64,000 bases of DNA, from positions 3,472,001 through 3,536,000 of the forward strand of contig NZ_CP041185.1 of the NCBI RefSeq assembly GCF_006517255.1, written 5' to 3'. This document shows positions 1 to 7,743 of the stretch, piece by piece. Below the pieces are notes generated by a model, which had not been told where the DNA came from, did no database searches, and worked only from the letters and a program-made list of their open reading frames with translations. How positions within the stretch are numbered: the stretch's first letter is position 1; each line of letters starts with the position of its first letter. This DNA is from Janthinobacterium tructae. GTDB lineage: Bacteria; Pseudomonadota; Gammaproteobacteria; Burkholderiales; Burkholderiaceae_D. A program made the position numbers and the translations under genes.

Positions 1-721
1 GACCGAGTTCGCTCATCATGCGCGCTTCCAGCGCCAGCTGCTGCGGCAGGGTATTGGCGCCACTTAGAGCCAGCGCCTGCTTGGTGTACGCCAGTCCCTT
101 GGTCGGCGCGCTGGCAAAATGCACGGCCAGCTTGCGCGTTTCTTCCGCCAGTTGGGCATCCTCCACGCACTTCCAGATCAGGCCCCAGTCTTCGGCTTTT
201 TCGGCCGTCAGTTTTTCACCGAGCATGGCCAGGCCCATGGCGCGCGCCGATCCGATCAGGCGTGGCAGGAAGAAGGTACCGCCCGTGTCCGGGATCAGGC
301 CCAGCTTGCAGAACACTTCGACGAAGCTGGCCGACTTGCCGGCGATGACGATGTCGCAGGCCAGCGCCAGATTGGCGCCCGCGCCGGCGGCCACGCCATT
401 GACGGCACAAATCACGGGCATCGGCAGTGCTTTCAAGGCCAGCACCAGCGGTGCATAGTTCTTTTCCACCGACTCGCCCAGGTCCACGCCCTGCGAGCCT
501 GGTTCGACGGCGCGGTCGGACAGATCCTGTCCAGCGCAAAAGCCGCGCCCCGCGCCCGTCAGCACGAACACGCGCACGGCGCTGTCGGCGTTCACTTTCG
601 CAAGCGCATCGCGCACTTCCTCGTGCATGGCTTGCGTAAAACTATTGAGCTTGTCGGGACGGTTCAGGGTGAGCGTCGCGATACCCTGCTCGATGGTAAA
701 GAGGATGTTTTGGTAGGTCAT
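1..721 (-). CDS. paaG: 2-(1,2-epoxy-1,2-dihydrophenyl)acetyl-CoA isomerase PaaG (C-terminus cut by window edge)
   Basis: Crotonase-fold enzyme that rearranges the ring-epoxide of phenylacetyl-CoA to the oxepin form in the aerobic Paa pathway. The reading frame opens at ATG 721 (start MTYQNILFTIEQG) and stays open to the window edge, giving 240 codons of an expected roughly 260. Visible family motifs are TLNRPDKLNSF near the N-terminus, GAGRGFCAGQDL (oxyanion-hole region) and NGVAAGAGANLALACDI, then GLIPDTGGTFFLPR; these match the PaaG subtype better than general enoyl-CoA hydratases. It lies 51 bases downstream of paaE on the same strand, so it is probably part of the paaABCDE transcript. The gene is incomplete only because of the window boundary. 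PaaF is the main alternative, but the GRGFCAGQDL signature and position favour PaaG. Confidence 0.88.
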   Translation of the reverse strand, partial: MTYQNILFTIEQGIATLTLNRPDKLNSFTQAMHEEVRDALAKVNADSAVRVFVLTGAGRGFCAGQDLSDRAVEPGSQGVDLGESVEKNYAPLVLALKALPMPVICAVNGVAAGAGANLALACDIVIAGKSASFVEVFCKLGLIPDTGGTFFLPRLIGSARAMGLAMLGEKLTAEKAEDWGLIWKCVEDAQLAEETRKLAVHFASAPTKGLAYTKQALALSGANTLPQQLALEARMMSELG

Positions 722-772
722 GGCGTCTCGTTTTTTTAATGGATACGGCAGGGCACTTGCCCTGCGCCGGCT

Positions 773-1852
773 TTATTCAGCCTGGTCGAAATCGACCACG
801 ACCTTGTCGGTCAGCGGAAAACTCTGGCAGCTGAGGACGAAGCCGCGCGCCACTTCGTAGTCTTCCAGCGCATAGTTGACGTCCATTTCGACCTTGCCGT
901 CGAGGATCTTGCAGCGGCAGGTCGAGCACACGCCACCCTTGCACGAGTAGCGCATGTCCAGCCCGGCGCGCAGGCCCGCGTCGAGAATCGATTCCTTGTC
1001 CTTGTCCATCGTGAAGGTGGTGTGGTTGCCATCCAGGATGACGGTCACTTCCGTTTCCTGCACGGCGCCCGCGTCGAATTGCGCGCGCGGCTTATGAAGG
1101 TTTTTCGGGATGCTGGCGGCGAACAGTTCGATCTTGATATTCTGCTTGGGCATGCCGGCCGCCTGCAGGGCGGCGGAGACGCCCAGCATCATGTCTTCCG
1201 GGCCGCAGATGAAGGCGTTGTCATAATCTTCTACCTTGATCCAGTGCTGCAGGAACTGCTCGCATTTTTCCTGCGTGATGCGGCCGTTGAACAGTTCGAT
1301 ATCCTGCTGCTCGCGGCTCATCACGTACACCAGGTTCAAACGCTCCAGGTACACGTCCTTCAAGTCCGTCAATTCTTCCTTGAAGATGACGGACGACGAG
1401 GCGCGGTTGCCGTAAAACAGAGTGAAGCGGCTCAATGGTTCCGTCAGCAAGGTCGTCTTGATGATGGAGAGGATGGGCGTGATGCCGCTGCCGGCCGCAA
1501 ACGCCAGGTAGTGCTTGCGGTTGACGCAGTCGAGCGGCACGTTGAAGTGGCCCATGGGCGGCATCACCTCGATGGTGGCGCCGGCCTTGAGCGTATCGTT
1601 CGCCCAGGTAGAGAAAGCGCCGCCCGGCGTGCGCTTGATGGCCACGCGCAGGGTGCCGTCCTGCACCGCCGAACAGATGGAATACGAGCGGCGCACGTCT
1701 TCCGCATTGATATTGGCGCGCAGGGTCAGGTGCTGGCCCTGCTGGAAGCGGAACTGCTGCTGCAGTTCCGCTGGCACGTCGAACGTGACGGCGATGGTGT
1801 CGCGCGTTTCATTGCGTACGTTCGATACGCACAGCGGATAAAATTTACTCAT
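773..1852 (-). CDS. paaE: 1,2-phenylacetyl-CoA epoxidase reductase subunit PaaE
   Basis: NAD(P)H-dependent reductase that feeds electrons to the PaaAC di-iron oxygenase. The 359-residue protein (E. coli PaaE is about 356) has an N-terminal FAD-binding ferredoxin-reductase barrel (RRSYSICS, residues 55-62, the flavin-binding RxYS), then an NAD-binding domain (AGSGITPILSII; CGPEDMM), then a C-terminal plant-type [2Fe-2S] ferredoxin domain. The cluster ligands are visible as C-x4-C-x2-C in SCKGGVCSTCRC, with the fourth cysteine in VLSCQSFP. It lies 40 bases after paaD, in the same direction. Start ATG 1852 follows a GGAG-like stretch in the paaD-paaE gap. Nothing is missing from the expected domain set. 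Confidence 0.95.
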   Translation of the reverse strand: MSKFYPLCVSNVRNETRDTIAVTFDVPAELQQQFRFQQGQHLTLRANINAEDVRRSYSICSAVQDGTLRVAIKRTPGGAFSTWANDTLKAGATIEVMPPMGHFNVPLDCVNRKHYLAFAAGSGITPILSIIKTTLLTEPLSRFTLFYGNRASSSVIFKEELTDLKDVYLERLNLVYVMSREQQDIELFNGRITQEKCEQFLQHWIKVEDYDNAFICGPEDMMLGVSAALQAAGMPKQNIKIELFAASIPKNLHKPRAQFDAGAVQETEVTVILDGNHTTFTMDKDKESILDAGLRAGLDMRYSCKGGVCSTCRCKILDGKVEMDVNYALEDYEVARGFVLSCQSFPLTDKVVVDFDQAE

Positions 1853-1892
1853 GCTTCATCTCCAGTTTCTTCGGAACGTGTGCCTGATTTTT

Positions 1893-2432
1893 TTAGTGGC
1901 ACTTGAAGTAATCAAACGGTTCGCGGCAAGCCAGGCATTTGTACAGGGCCTTGCACGGCGTGGAGCCGAACTGGCTGGTCAGCTGCGTATGCGTGGAACC
2001 GCAGTTCGGGCAGATCACCTCCAGCGTCGGCATGGGCTGGCGCTTGACGCCACCGGCTGTTGCGCTACGAAGGCCGCTGATGTCGATCACCTGCTGCTGC
2101 GGTGGGGCGATGCCATAGCCTTTCAGCTTGGCCTTGCCCGCTTCGCTCATCCAGTCCGTGGTCCAGGCGGGTGCCAGCTGGTTCACCAGCGTCACCTTGG
2201 CCACGCCATGGCTGCGCAAGGCATCCGTGACGGCATCGGCGATCACCTGCATGGCCGGGCAGCCCGAATACGTGGGCGTGATCGTCACGATGCACTCTTC
2301 GCTGCTGACCACATCGACGGCGCGCACGATACCCAGGTCCACCACCGAAATGACGGGAATTTCCGGGTCCGGCACGTCGCCCAGCCAGGCCCAGACCTGG
2401 GCCGCGTCCAGCGCTGCCGTGGGCGTGTTCAT
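1893..2432 (-). CDS. paaD: phenylacetyl-CoA epoxidase maturation protein PaaD
   Basis: Member of the MIP18/SufT (DUF59) family thought to help assemble the iron centres of the epoxidase. The 179-residue protein begins MNTPTAALDAAQVWAWLGDV; the DUF59 core carries VPDPEIPVISVVDLGIVR and the TPTYSGCPAM motif with the conserved cysteine. The C-terminus is a zinc-ribbon-like tail with CPNCGS and later CKALYKCLACREPF, typical of PaaD but absent from ordinary SufT. The start codon overlaps the paaC stop in a TAATG arrangement, indicating translational coupling. A longer open frame upstream in the same frame is the antisense/out-of-frame shadow of paaC and was not used. Confidence 0.93.
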   Translation of the reverse strand: MNTPTAALDAAQVWAWLGDVPDPEIPVISVVDLGIVRAVDVVSSEECIVTITPTYSGCPAMQVIADAVTDALRSHGVAKVTLVNQLAPAWTTDWMSEAGKAKLKGYGIAPPQQQVIDISGLRSATAGGVKRQPMPTLEVICPNCGSTHTQLTSQFGSTPCKALYKCLACREPFDYFKCH

Positions 2433-3199
2433 TACCACTCCGCCCCGGGATAGGCGCGCTGCAGGAACTGCATCTCGGCCAGGATGAATCCCAGGTGTTC
2501 CGTGTGCGTGCCCTGCTTGCCGCCCTTTTGCATCCAGGCGTCGGGCGCCGGCATGCTCAAGGTGGCTTCGGCAAAGATCTCGGCCACGTGTTCGAGGAAG
2601 GCCTGGCGCAACACGTCCGATGGCGGCGCGATGCCGGCGGCAAGCATGGTCTGGTCGACGGCGTCGTACGTGAACATCTCGCCCGTGTACATCCACAGCT
2701 TGTCGGCGGCCGCCTGCGTCTTGGCATGGCTGTCCGCCGTGCCGTCGCCGAGACGCACGATCAGGTCGCCGCTGCGGCGCAAGTGATACGTCACTTCCTT
2801 GACCGACTTCTGCGCCACTTCGACGATGCGTGGATCGCTGCATTTCGCCAGTTCCAGCAGCTGGAAGTAGTGCCAGGTGTCGAAGAAGAACTGGCGCATC
2901 ATGGTGTCGGCGTAATTGCCGTTCGGCTGCTCCAGCAGCAAGCAATTCTTGAAGTCGTGGGCGTCGCGCAAAAAGGCGATGTCGTCCTCGTCGCGGCCAG
3001 CGTTTTCCAGTTCGGCCGCATAGCTGAACCACAAACGCGTCTGGCCCAGGAGGTCGAGCGCCACGTTGGTCAGCGCCATGTCTTCTTCCAGCGCGGGACC
3101 CTTGCCGCACAGCTGTGACAGCTGCTGGCTGAGGATCAGGGCGTTGTCGCCCAGGCGCAAAAGGTAATCGAACTTTTGTTGAGTGAGCTTGTCATCCAT
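2432..3199 (-). CDS. paaC: 1,2-phenylacetyl-CoA epoxidase structural subunit PaaC
   Basis: Non-catalytic ferritin-like subunit that pairs with PaaA in the multicomponent epoxidase. With the chosen start (MDDKLTQQKFDYLLRLGDN) it is 255 residues, near the family size of about 248. Conserved stretches include LRLGDNALILSQ, NVALDLLGQ, LLLEQPNGNYADT, and GTHTEHLGFILAEMQFLQR near the C-terminus. I chose ATG 3199 because GGGAG sits about nine bases upstream; in-frame GTG 3217 and ATG 3214 overlap the paaB stop and are possible alternatives that would add 5-6 residues. The stop overlaps the paaD start by one base. Confidence 0.93.
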   Translation of the reverse strand: MDDKLTQQKFDYLLRLGDNALILSQQLSQLCGKGPALEEDMALTNVALDLLGQTRLWFSYAAELENAGRDEDDIAFLRDAHDFKNCLLLEQPNGNYADTMMRQFFFDTWHYFQLLELAKCSDPRIVEVAQKSVKEVTYHLRRSGDLIVRLGDGTADSHAKTQAAADKLWMYTGEMFTYDAVDQTMLAAGIAPPSDVLRQAFLEHVAEIFAEATLSMPAPDAWMQKGGKQGTHTEHLGFILAEMQFLQRAYPGAEW

Positions 3200-3213
3200 T
3201 GCAGGCGCTCCCA

Positions 3214-3498
3214 TCACAGGTTCTTGACTTCTTCCGGCATCGGGAAGAAGGTGGGATGGCGGTACACTTTGCTGTTCGACGGTTCGAACAGGGCGCCCTT
3301 GTCGCCAGGGCTGCTGGCGACGATATCGGCCGCGCGCACCACCCAGATACTCACGCCTTCATTGCGGCGCGTGTAGACGTCGCGCGCATGGTTGACCGCC
3401 ATGGTGGCGTCGGAGGCGTGCAGGCTGCCCACATGCTTGTGCGCCAGGCCGTGCTGGCTGCGGATGAAAACTTCCCACAATGGCCATTCTTTGCTCAT
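3214..3498 (-). CDS. paaB: 1,2-phenylacetyl-CoA epoxidase subunit PaaB
   Basis: Small subunit needed for assembly or activity of the phenylacetyl-CoA epoxidase. The 94-residue protein starts MSKEWPLWEVFIRSQHGL and contains the PaaB hallmarks HKHVGSLHASDATMAVNHARDVYTRR and ADIVASSPGDKGALFEPSNSK (quoted in parts), ending near PTFFPMPEEV. The start at ATG 3498 is preceded by GGGGAGAGCAAC, a good ribosome-binding site; the open frame extends 50 codons upstream into paaA but those residues have no PaaB similarity. It sits 28 bases after paaA and overlaps or abuts paaC. Confidence 0.94.
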   Translation of the reverse strand: MSKEWPLWEVFIRSQHGLAHKHVGSLHASDATMAVNHARDVYTRRNEGVSIWVVRAADIVASSPGDKGALFEPSNSKVYRHPTFFPMPEEVKNL

Positions 3499-3526
3499 GT
3501 TGCTCTCCCCTATCTGTCTTGTGTAT

Positions 3527-4516
3527 TTACGCTGCCGCTTTGACTGCGGCTTGTTTATCTGCATACGCGAGCAAGGCATCGCGGAACCATACGCCGTCTT
3601 CATACGCCTTGACCCGCGTTTGCAGGCGCTCGCGGTTGCACGGACCATTGCCCTTCAACACATTGTTGAACTCGGACCAGTCGATCTCGCCGAATTCATA
3701 GTGGCCCGTTTCCGCATTGAACTTCAAGTCGGGATCGGGCACGGTCAAGCCCAGGTACTCGATTTGCGGCACGGTCTGGTCAACCATGCGCTGGCGCAAT
3801 TCGTCATTCGAGAACAGCTTGATGCGCCATTGTGCCGACTGGGCGCTGTTGACGGAGGCGGCGTCGGACGGGCCGAACATCATCAGGGACGGCCACCACC
3901 AGCGGTTCAGCGCATCCTGCGCCATGGCTTTCTGCTCTGGCGTACCCTTGCACAGCGACATCATGATGTCGTAGCCCTGGCGTGCATGGAATGATTCTTC
4001 CTTGCAGACGCGGATCATGGCGCGTGCATACGGGCCATACGAGCAGCGGCACAGGGGAATCTGGTTGATGATGGCGGAGCCGTCAACCAGCCAGCCGATG
4101 GCGCCCATGTCGGCCCACGACAGGGTGGGATAGTTAAAGATGCTGGAATACTTGGCTTTACCCGAGTGCAAGGCAGCGAGCAGATCGTCGCGCGACACGC
4201 CCAGGGTCTCGGCAGCGCTGTACAGGTACAAGCCGTGACCGGCTTCGTCCTGGATCTTCGCCAGCAGGATGGACTTGCGTTTCAAGGTCGGTGCGCGCGT
4301 GACCCAGTTGCCTTCGGGCAATTGACCGACGATTTCCGAATGCGCATGCTGCGAAATCTGGCGGATCAGGGTCTTGCGGTAAGCGTCCGGCATCCAGTCC
4401 TTGGCCTCGATCTTGATGCCTTCGTCGATGCGCGCCTGAAAAGCGCGCTCTTCCTGGCCCATGTCGTCGATGGAACGGACGTTCTTGAGGCCGGTTTCAA
4501 CCATTTGTGCGTACAT
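3527..4516 (-). CDS. paaA: 1,2-phenylacetyl-CoA epoxidase catalytic subunit PaaA
   Basis: Catalytic di-iron subunit that epoxidises the aromatic ring of phenylacetyl-CoA. The 329-residue protein begins [19 protein letters not shown], slightly longer than E. coli PaaA (about 309). Carboxylate/histidine ligands of the ferritin-like di-iron site are visible in [18 protein letters not shown] and [15 protein letters not shown] (ExxH pairs). Start ATG 4516 follows GGGAGACAGATC; the 28 upstream in-frame codons run into the promoter gap and were rejected. It is the first gene of the paaABCDE(G) transcript, divergent from paaX. Confidence 0.96.
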   Translation of the reverse strand: MYAQMVETGLKNVRSIDDMGQEERAFQARIDEGIKIEAKDWMPDAYRKTLIRQISQHAHSEIVGQLPEGNWVTRAPTLKRKSILLAKIQDEAGHGLYLYSAAETLGVSRDDLLAALHSGKAKYSSIFNYPTLSWADMGAIGWLVDGSAIINQIPLCRCSYGPYARAMIRVCKEESFHARQGYDIMMSLCKGTPEQKAMAQDALNRWWWPSLMMFGPSDAASVNSAQSAQWRIKLFSNDELRQRMVDQTVPQIEYLGLTVPDPDLKFNAETGHYEFGEIDWSEFNNVLKGNGPCNRERLQTRVKAYEDGVWFRDALLAYADKQAAVKAAA

Positions 4517-4783
4517 GATCTGTCTCCCATGTCTTTGATTTTGCGCAGCAACGCGGTGCGATCTACAGATAATACGATACAAAAAACTATTTGCATACAC
4601 TTGATGTGAGTCATTTTAAAAATTCGTATCTTGTGCGGCTTTTTTGTGCGTATGATATTGCTGATGAGAAAACATTGCGAAGTGCCACCAGCGCTTCCGG
4701 CAAATTATTGACGCGCTACCCGCGCAGCCAAGTAAACTGCTGCTTTTATTGAATCGACCGCAACACGGCCAGACCGGAACCAC
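4517..4783. promoter_or_regulatory. paaA-paaX divergent promoter region
   Basis: This 267-base gap separates the divergently transcribed paaA operon and paaX. It is markedly AT-rich in its centre (about 4560-4680) compared with the flanking genes. Repeated GATAC/GTATC-containing words occur at 4574-4580, 4625-4630 and near 4650, but they do not form one convincing operator, and I see no copy of the E. coli PaaX half-site pair. The assignment as control region is from gene arrangement; exact promoters are not resolved. Confidence 0.5.
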
Positions 4784-5713
4784 ATGAAGAACACCCGCTG
4801 CACGGCATGGATAGCCGATTTCCTGGAAAGCGACCCACCGCGCTCAAAGTCCCTGGTGATGACGATTTTCGGCGACGCCATCGTGCCGCGCGGCGGTGCC
4901 ATCTGGCTGGGCAGCCTGATCGAACTGCTGGCACCGTTTGGCGTGAATGACCGCTTGCTGCGCACCAGCGTGTTCCGCCTGGCCCAGGAGGGCTGGCTCA
5001 GCTCGCAACGCGACGGCCGCCGCAGTGCCTATACGATACGCCCGGAGGCGCTGGCCCGCTTCGAGCGCGCGTATCGCCGCATCTATGCGCCACTGGTCGT
5101 GCACTGGGATGGCAGCTGGACCCTGGTGATCGGGCCGGCCGGCAGCATCGGCGCCGCCGAGCGGGGGGCGCTGCGCAAGGAATTATTGTGGGCTGGCTAT
5201 GGCTTGATCTCTCCCGGCATCTTTGGCCATCCGGCCAGCAATGCGGAGGCGCTGGAAGACATCCTGGTGCGCAACGAGGTACAGGGCAAGTTGTATGTCT
5301 GCCACACTACAGAGTTGCCGGATGTCAGCACACGCCCGCTGCGCGACATGGTGGGCGAATGCTGGGACTTGTCGGAAGTGATGGCCGGCTACGAAAAATT
5401 CATCGCCAGCTTCCAGCCCCTGCTGACCTTGCTACAAGAAGCGCCCGTGTTCGATGCCGAGCAAGCCTTCGTCATCCGCTCGCTGCTGACGCACGCCTAC
5501 CGCCGCGTGCAGTTGCACGACCCGCAGTTACCCGTCGAACTGCTGCCCGAACCGTGGCCCGGCACGCAGGCGTATGCGCTGGCGCGCGACCTGTACCGCA
5601 TCACCCATGCGGCGGCCGAGGACCATATCCTGGCCACCCTGCGGCGCGAGGATGAGCAGGCGCCCGACGTCGAGCCATGGTTTTTTGAACGTTTTGGCGG
5701 CCTGAACACCTGA
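4784..5713 (+). CDS. paaX: phenylacetate degradation transcriptional repressor PaaX
   Basis: Repressor of the phenylacetate operon; in the family, phenylacetyl-CoA releases it from DNA. The 309-residue protein has the PaaX layout: an N-terminal winged helix (roughly residues 20-85, with SLVMTIFGDAIVPRGG, NDRLLRTSVFRLAQEGWL and GRRSAYTI), a central Cas2-like domain (HWDGSWTLVI, RKELLWAGYG, SPGIFGHP) and a C-terminal effector region (RSLLTHAYRRVQLHDPQLP, ending EPWFFERFGG). It is divergent from paaA, the arrangement expected for an autoregulated local repressor. Start ATG 4784 gives MKNTRCTAWIADFL. PaaX is widely used in gammaproteobacteria, while many betaproteobacteria use the TetR-type PaaR, so its presence here is worth noting. 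Confidence 0.93.
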   Translation: MKNTRCTAWIADFLESDPPRSKSLVMTIFGDAIVPRGGAIWLGSLIELLAPFGVNDRLLRTSVFRLAQEGWLSSQRDGRRSAYTIRPEALARFERAYRRIYAPLVVHWDGSWTLVIGPAGSIGAAERGALRKELLWAGYGLISPGIFGHPASNAEALEDILVRNEVQGKLYVCHTTELPDVSTRPLRDMVGECWDLSEVMAGYEKFIASFQPLLTLLQEAPVFDAEQAFVIRSLLTHAYRRVQLHDPQLPVELLPEPWPGTQAYALARDLYRITHAAAEDHILATLRREDEQAPDVEPWFFERFGGLNT

Positions 5714-5719
5714 CAAAAC

Positions 5720-5790
5720 GTCCATGGCGGCGTTGCAGGGCCTGGGCGTACGTTCGTACTGCCTGCGGCCCCGCGCCTTGCCCTGAACAT
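5720..5790 (+). repeat. extragenic hairpin element, possible copy A
   Basis: In the gap between paaX and the next gene lies GTAC-GTTC-GTAC (5748-5759), a four-base-loop hairpin flanked by GC-rich sequence including GGCGTTGCAGGGCCTGGGC before and TGCCTGCGGCCCC after. The hairpin and the order of flanking words resemble the two better-matched elements at 27737-27855 and 52678-52790. Relationship of this copy to the other two is weaker and is an inference. Confidence 0.4.
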
Positions 5791-5823
5791 TTTTCAGGCG
5801 TTCAGCAATCAGTTACTGTCTGC

Positions 5824-6078
5824 TCACTGTTTTGCCGCCACCTGCTTCGCCCCAGCCAGCAAATCCTGCCCCAGCTTTTCCAGCGCATTGGCCTGCACCA
5901 GCATGGTATCGAGAATGGCGGCATTGAAGGTAAATTCGGCCGGCGTCGTATAGCCGGGAAAACGCAGAATGCGCAGCAATTCCTGCAAGGTGGTGCCCTT
6001 GCCCAGGTGCGCCAGGGCGTCGCTGAGGGCGCTGACTTTCTTTTCCAGTTCGCGTATGTGCTTGCCGTTGTCGTCCAT
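5824..6078 (-). CDS. hypothetical protein, 84 residues, coiled-coil start
   Basis: Unrecognised small cytoplasmic protein beginning MDDNGKHIRELEKKVSALSD, with a short heptad-like amphipathic N-terminus (residues 5-25) and a C-terminal helix rich in A, L and K ending GAKQVAAKQ. No signal peptide, cysteines or catalytic motif are visible. I chose ATG 6078 because GGGAGAGCATC lies directly upstream; the frame extends 46 more codons towards 6216 but that part overlaps the promoter side of the divergent carboxypeptidase gene and is low complexity. It is convergent with paaX and divergent from the M14 peptidase. Coding status rests on the RBS, the codon pattern and the gene-sized frame. Confidence 0.7.
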   Translation of the reverse strand: MDDNGKHIRELEKKVSALSDALAHLGKGTTLQELLRILRFPGYTTPAEFTFNAAILDTMLVQANALEKLGQDLLAGAKQVAAKQ

Positions 6079-6218
6079 GATGCTCTCCCGTGTCGGAGCT
6101 TCCACGTTAGCAAAGCATCTCCCGCGTCGTTTGCGCCAGCACAAAGGCGCGGCTAAAACGGGTATCATCGCGCCATTGCACACGATGCAAAACCCATATG
6201 TTTTTATCAGGAACACTC

Positions 6219-7343
6219 ATGACCATTAAAATCAGCCAGCAATTCGACGCCGGCGCGATCGAGGTGCTGCGCGCCGACGATGCCCAATCCATCGAGCTGA
6301 ACATCCGCAAGGATTCCCACGCCGACATCACGCAGTGGTTTTATTTCCGCCTGCAAGGCGCGCAAGGCGAGGCGTGCACGATCCGCTTCATGAATGCAGG
6401 CAAGTCGGCCTACCCGGACGGCTGGAAAGACTACCAGGCTGTCGCCAGCTATGACCGCGAAACCTGGTTCCGCGTGCCAACCAGCTTCGACGGCACGGTG
6501 ATGACGATCAACCATACGCCGGAAGAAGAAAGCGTGTACTACGCCTACTTCGAACCGTACCCATGGGATCGCCATCTGGCCCTGATCGACAGCGCGCAAG
6601 CGTCGCCGCTGGTGCGCCTGATCGACTTGGGCAGCACGGTGGAAGGACGCGACATGAATCTGCTGGTGGTCGGTGACGCCGATGCCGAGAAAAAAGTCTG
6701 GGTCATCGCGCGCCAGCATCCCGGTGAAACGATGGCGGAATGGTTTGTCGAGGGCATGCTCGAAGCCTTGCTGGACCAGGCCAACCCGTTTGCCCGCCAG
6801 TGCCTGCAAGACGCTGTCTTCTACGTGGTGCCAAACATGAACCCGGACGGTTCCGTGCATGGCAACCTGCGCACCAACGCGGCCGGCGCCAACCTGAACC
6901 GTGAATGGATGACGCCGACCATGGAACGCAGCCCGGAAGTATTCCTGGTGAAACAGAAAATGCATGAAATCGGCTGCGACCTGTTCCTCGACGTCCATGG
7001 CGACGAAGGTCTGCCTTATGTGTTCGTGGCCGGCAGCGATGCGCTGGAAAATTTCACGCCGGCACAAAAGGCCGAGCAAGACCGCTTCATCGCCGACTTC
7101 AAGGTGGCCAGCCCCGATTTCCAGGATGAGCACGGCTATGAAGACGGCCCGTTCACGCCGGAGGTACTGACCATGGGTTCGCCTCATATCACGCATGCCT
7201 TCGGCTGCCTGGCACTGACCTTGGAACTGCCGTTCAAGGACAATGCCAACGATCCCGACCCACAAACGGGCTGGAGCGGCGCCCGCAGCGCTGCCCTGGG
7301 CGCGGCCGTACTGCAGCCTATCCTGTCCACCTTGCGCGCCTGA
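6219..7343 (+). CDS. M14-family zinc carboxypeptidase (cytosolic carboxypeptidase-like)
   Basis: Predicted zinc carboxypeptidase of 374 residues. An N-terminal beta-rich domain (about residues 1-130, with WFYFRLQG and YSYYAYFEPYPWDRH-like words) precedes the M14 catalytic domain, an arrangement typical of bacterial relatives of cytosolic carboxypeptidases. Zinc ligands are seen in ARQHPGETMAEWF (HxxE) and FLDVHGDEGLPY (second His); NMNPDGSVHGNLRTN supplies the substrate-binding Asn-Arg, and ALTLELPF the general-base Glu. There is no signal peptide, so it should act in the cytoplasm. ATG 6219 (MTIKISQQFD) is preferred over 6198 since AGGA lies at a suitable distance upstream. The natural substrate is unknown. 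A clear intrinsic terminator follows at 7376. Confidence 0.88.
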   Translation: MTIKISQQFDAGAIEVLRADDAQSIELNIRKDSHADITQWFYFRLQGAQGEACTIRFMNAGKSAYPDGWKDYQAVASYDRETWFRVPTSFDGTVMTINHTPEEESVYYAYFEPYPWDRHLALIDSAQASPLVRLIDLGSTVEGRDMNLLVVGDADAEKKVWVIARQHPGETMAEWFVEGMLEALLDQANPFARQCLQDAVFYVVPNMNPDGSVHGNLRTNAAGANLNREWMTPTMERSPEVFLVKQKMHEIGCDLFLDVHGDEGLPYVFVAGSDALENFTPAQKAEQDRFIADFKVASPDFQDEHGYEDGPFTPEVLTMGSPHITHAFGCLALTLELPFKDNANDPDPQTGWSGARSAALGAAVLQPILSTLRA

Positions 7344-7375
7344 GCATCAGGGCCGGACCGGCCCGCGTGAGCCCC

Positions 7376-7401
7376 ATGCCCCGCACGCCGGGGCATTTTT
7401 T
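7376..7401 (+). terminator. intrinsic terminator after the M14 carboxypeptidase
   Basis: Perfect 8-bp stem ATGCCCCG / CGGGGCAT with a five-base loop, followed by a run of T. It lies 32 bases after the carboxypeptidase stop codon. Confidence 0.85.
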
Positions 7402-7743
7402 ATGCCCGCACGGCAAGCGTTGCTGGACGAGCGATTTTTTTTCAGAATATCTTGCTTAGCAGAAATTAACGTCCTACACTAAACAACAGAATCGGGCCGT
7501 GCCACGCTGCGCGGCCCAGCAAGAATACCGCCGGCCAGGCCCGCACGACCTCGCCGGCGATCCGGAATGCGAATGCGAATGCACGACATTGCCCTTGGTA
7601 TCACGGCCCCATACCTGCCGAGCTAGCTCTCAGTAAGAAAAACGACCGCATCGGCATCGTGCCGCAGCGCATCTGGCTCTCTGCCTGGTGCGTGTACACA
7701 TGCTGCCGGGCGCTTCCCGCATGTCGCCGAGGATGGATTACCT
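7402..7743. other. gene-free gap upstream of a chemoreceptor gene
   Basis: About 340 bases without a supportable gene. The proximal part (7430-7490) is AT-richer and probably carries the promoter of the chemoreceptor gene at 7744. I looked for a sigma-28 type flagellar promoter and found no convincing match. Confidence 0.5.

Noticed and set aside
4560..4680. PaaX operator in the paaA-paaX gap
   Set aside because: Several GATAC/GTATC words occur but no symmetric pair with consistent spacing.
7440..7743. Flagellar sigma-28 promoter before the chemoreceptor gene
   Set aside because: TAAA-type words are present but no GCCGATAA-like element at the correct distance.
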